This document shows positions 34,069 to 34,648 of a stretch of 34,648 bases of DNA, one piece after another. Made by a program: the position numbers and the translations under genes. The first letter of the stretch is position 1, and every line of letters starts with the position of its first letter. The notes beneath the pieces were generated by a model that saw nothing but the letters and a program-made list of their open reading frames with translations, had not been told where the DNA came from and did no database searches. This DNA comes from an uncultured Alphaproteobacteria bacterium (lineage in GTDB: Bacteria > Pseudomonadota > Alphaproteobacteria > SP197), in NCBI GenBank assembly GCA_943787175.1, contig CALSLK010000016.1, positions 1-34,648 of the forward strand. Direction: 5' to 3'.

Positions 34069-34648
34069 ATGCCCAAGGTTTCCAGACGGTCACTGTTGCC
34101 ATTGTTCGGCGCGACCTTTCTTGCGCCCAGTATGCTGCTGACAAGGAACGCCCGCGCGGAAGAGGTGATCGGGCAGGTCGAGCGCGTGCAGAACTTTGCG
34201 GCCGCGACGATCGGGGCGAATGATCGGATTCTGGCGGTTGGTGATCCAATCTATCTTGACGACCGTGTGTTCACGGGGGCCGATGCGCGTCTTGAGCTCA
34301 CGTTCAAGGACCAAACCAGTTTGACCTTGGGCGCTGACGCAGCCTTGGATGTCGATAGTTTCGTTTTTGACGGCAGCGGCGGTGAAGCTGGCTGGAACAT
34401 GCTGGCCGGTGCCTTTGCCATGACGACCGGCCTGATTGGCAAGAACGATCCGCAAAGTGTTGTTGTAACAACTCCGGTTTCCACAATCGGAATTCGCGGC
34501 ACGACGTTCTGGGGTGGACCGGTCGATTCTGAACTCTATGGCGTTCTGATCCTCGATGGCGCGGTCGACGTGAAGACCCCGGCCGGGACAGTGACCCTGG
34601 ATGAGGTTGGCGAAGGTACCAAGATCAACATGCAGACAGGTGTTCCCA
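34069..34648 (+). CDS. FecR-domain secreted protein, C-terminus off the right edge
   Basis: 193 residues are visible. The N-terminus MPKVSRRSLLPLFGATFLAPSMLLTRNARA looks like a Tat-type signal peptide (Arg-Arg, hydrophobic core, ARA before Glu-Glu). The rest is a FecR domain: VIGQVERVQNFAAA, LAVGDPIYLDDRVFTGADARLELTFKDQTSLTLGADAALDVDSFVFD, SVVVTTPVSTIGIRGTTFWGG (the conserved TPVATIGVRGT motif) and GVLILDGAVDVKTPAGTVTL. Stand-alone periplasmic FecR proteins often precede large repeat, adhesin or CHASE2-type genes. An in-frame ATG at 34006 has a better AGGAA site, but it would put the CRP-type palindrome only 10 bases from the start, so 34069 is preferred. Confidence 0.82.
   Translation, partial: MPKVSRRSLLPLFGATFLAPSMLLTRNARAEEVIGQVERVQNFAAATIGANDRILAVGDPIYLDDRVFTGADARLELTFKDQTSLTLGADAALDVDSFVFDGSGGEAGWNMLAGAFAMTTGLIGKNDPQSVVVTTPVSTIGIRGTTFWGGPVDSELYGVLILDGAVDVKTPAGTVTLDEVGEGTKINMQTGVP

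Noticed and set aside
1..34648. tRNA, rRNA, CRISPR array, insertion sequence or prophage
   Set aside because: I saw no cloverleaf-type sequence, regular spaced repeats, transposase motif, terminal inverted repeats or phage structural gene.

Overview
The window reads as a piece of an alphaproteobacterial chromosome. The support is a class I (archaeal-type) lysyl-tRNA synthetase, a 6S RNA between zapA and the 5-formyltetrahydrofolate cyclo-ligase gene, a small DUF4164-like coiled-coil gene beside zapA, a CoxMSL-type molybdenum hydroxylase operon, and a central-carbon block tkt - gap - pgk ... fba - thiE-like - efp - inositol monophosphatase. A Rhodospirillales-like origin is plausible but not shown. 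I see no tRNA, rRNA, insertion sequence, phage gene or CRISPR array.

Layout. (1) 1-2694, minus strand: an envelope operon encoding an OmpA-domain protein, an ExbB/TolQ/MotA-like channel protein and a MotB-like partner that runs off the left edge. (2) 2788-6256, minus: inositol monophosphatase, elongation factor P, a ThiE-like protein, class I fructose-bisphosphate aldolase and a small unknown protein. The first two are broken by small indels. (3) 6297-10193, plus: a three-gene cassette of an unknown protein with a DHH-like motif, a HAL/PAL-fold lyase homologue without the Ala-Ser-Gly cofactor triad, and a UbiD-family decarboxylase. It sits against the grain between pgk and the fba block. (4) 10190-15317, minus: pgk, gap, a periplasmic solute-binding protein and tkt. 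(5) 15508-16876, plus: DUF4164-like gene, zapA, 6S RNA, cyclo-ligase. (6) 16900-20730, plus: a CocE-type hydrolase, an SDR-fold protein lacking the catalytic Tyr, and a beta-lactamase-fold hydrolase. (7) 20733-25900, minus: a molybdenum hydroxylase operon (FAD, FeS and Mo subunits plus a MoaD-like protein), with a DUF2817 peptidase-like gene upstream. (8) 26078-29649, minus: a small membrane protein, a TerB-like protein and a DinG/XPD-type helicase. (9) 29789-32124, plus: lysK and an SDR. (10) 32159-33882, minus: a GNAT-like protein and a YcaQ-type DNA glycosylase. (11) 34069 to the right edge, plus: a FecR-domain protein behind a perfect CRP-type palindrome.

Functional reading. The central-carbon genes would supply glycolysis, gluconeogenesis and the non-oxidative pentose phosphate steps. 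The accessory segments (UbiD cassette, CocE cluster, molybdenum hydroxylase) look catabolic and suggest a heterotroph using aromatic, heterocyclic or amide/ester substrates.

Caution on sequence quality. At least four genes (inositol monophosphatase, efp, the lyase homologue, gap) carry small indels that break an otherwise conserved reading frame. Two of these are core genes, so base-level errors are the simplest explanation. The coordinates given for these four genes span the whole reconstructed gene.
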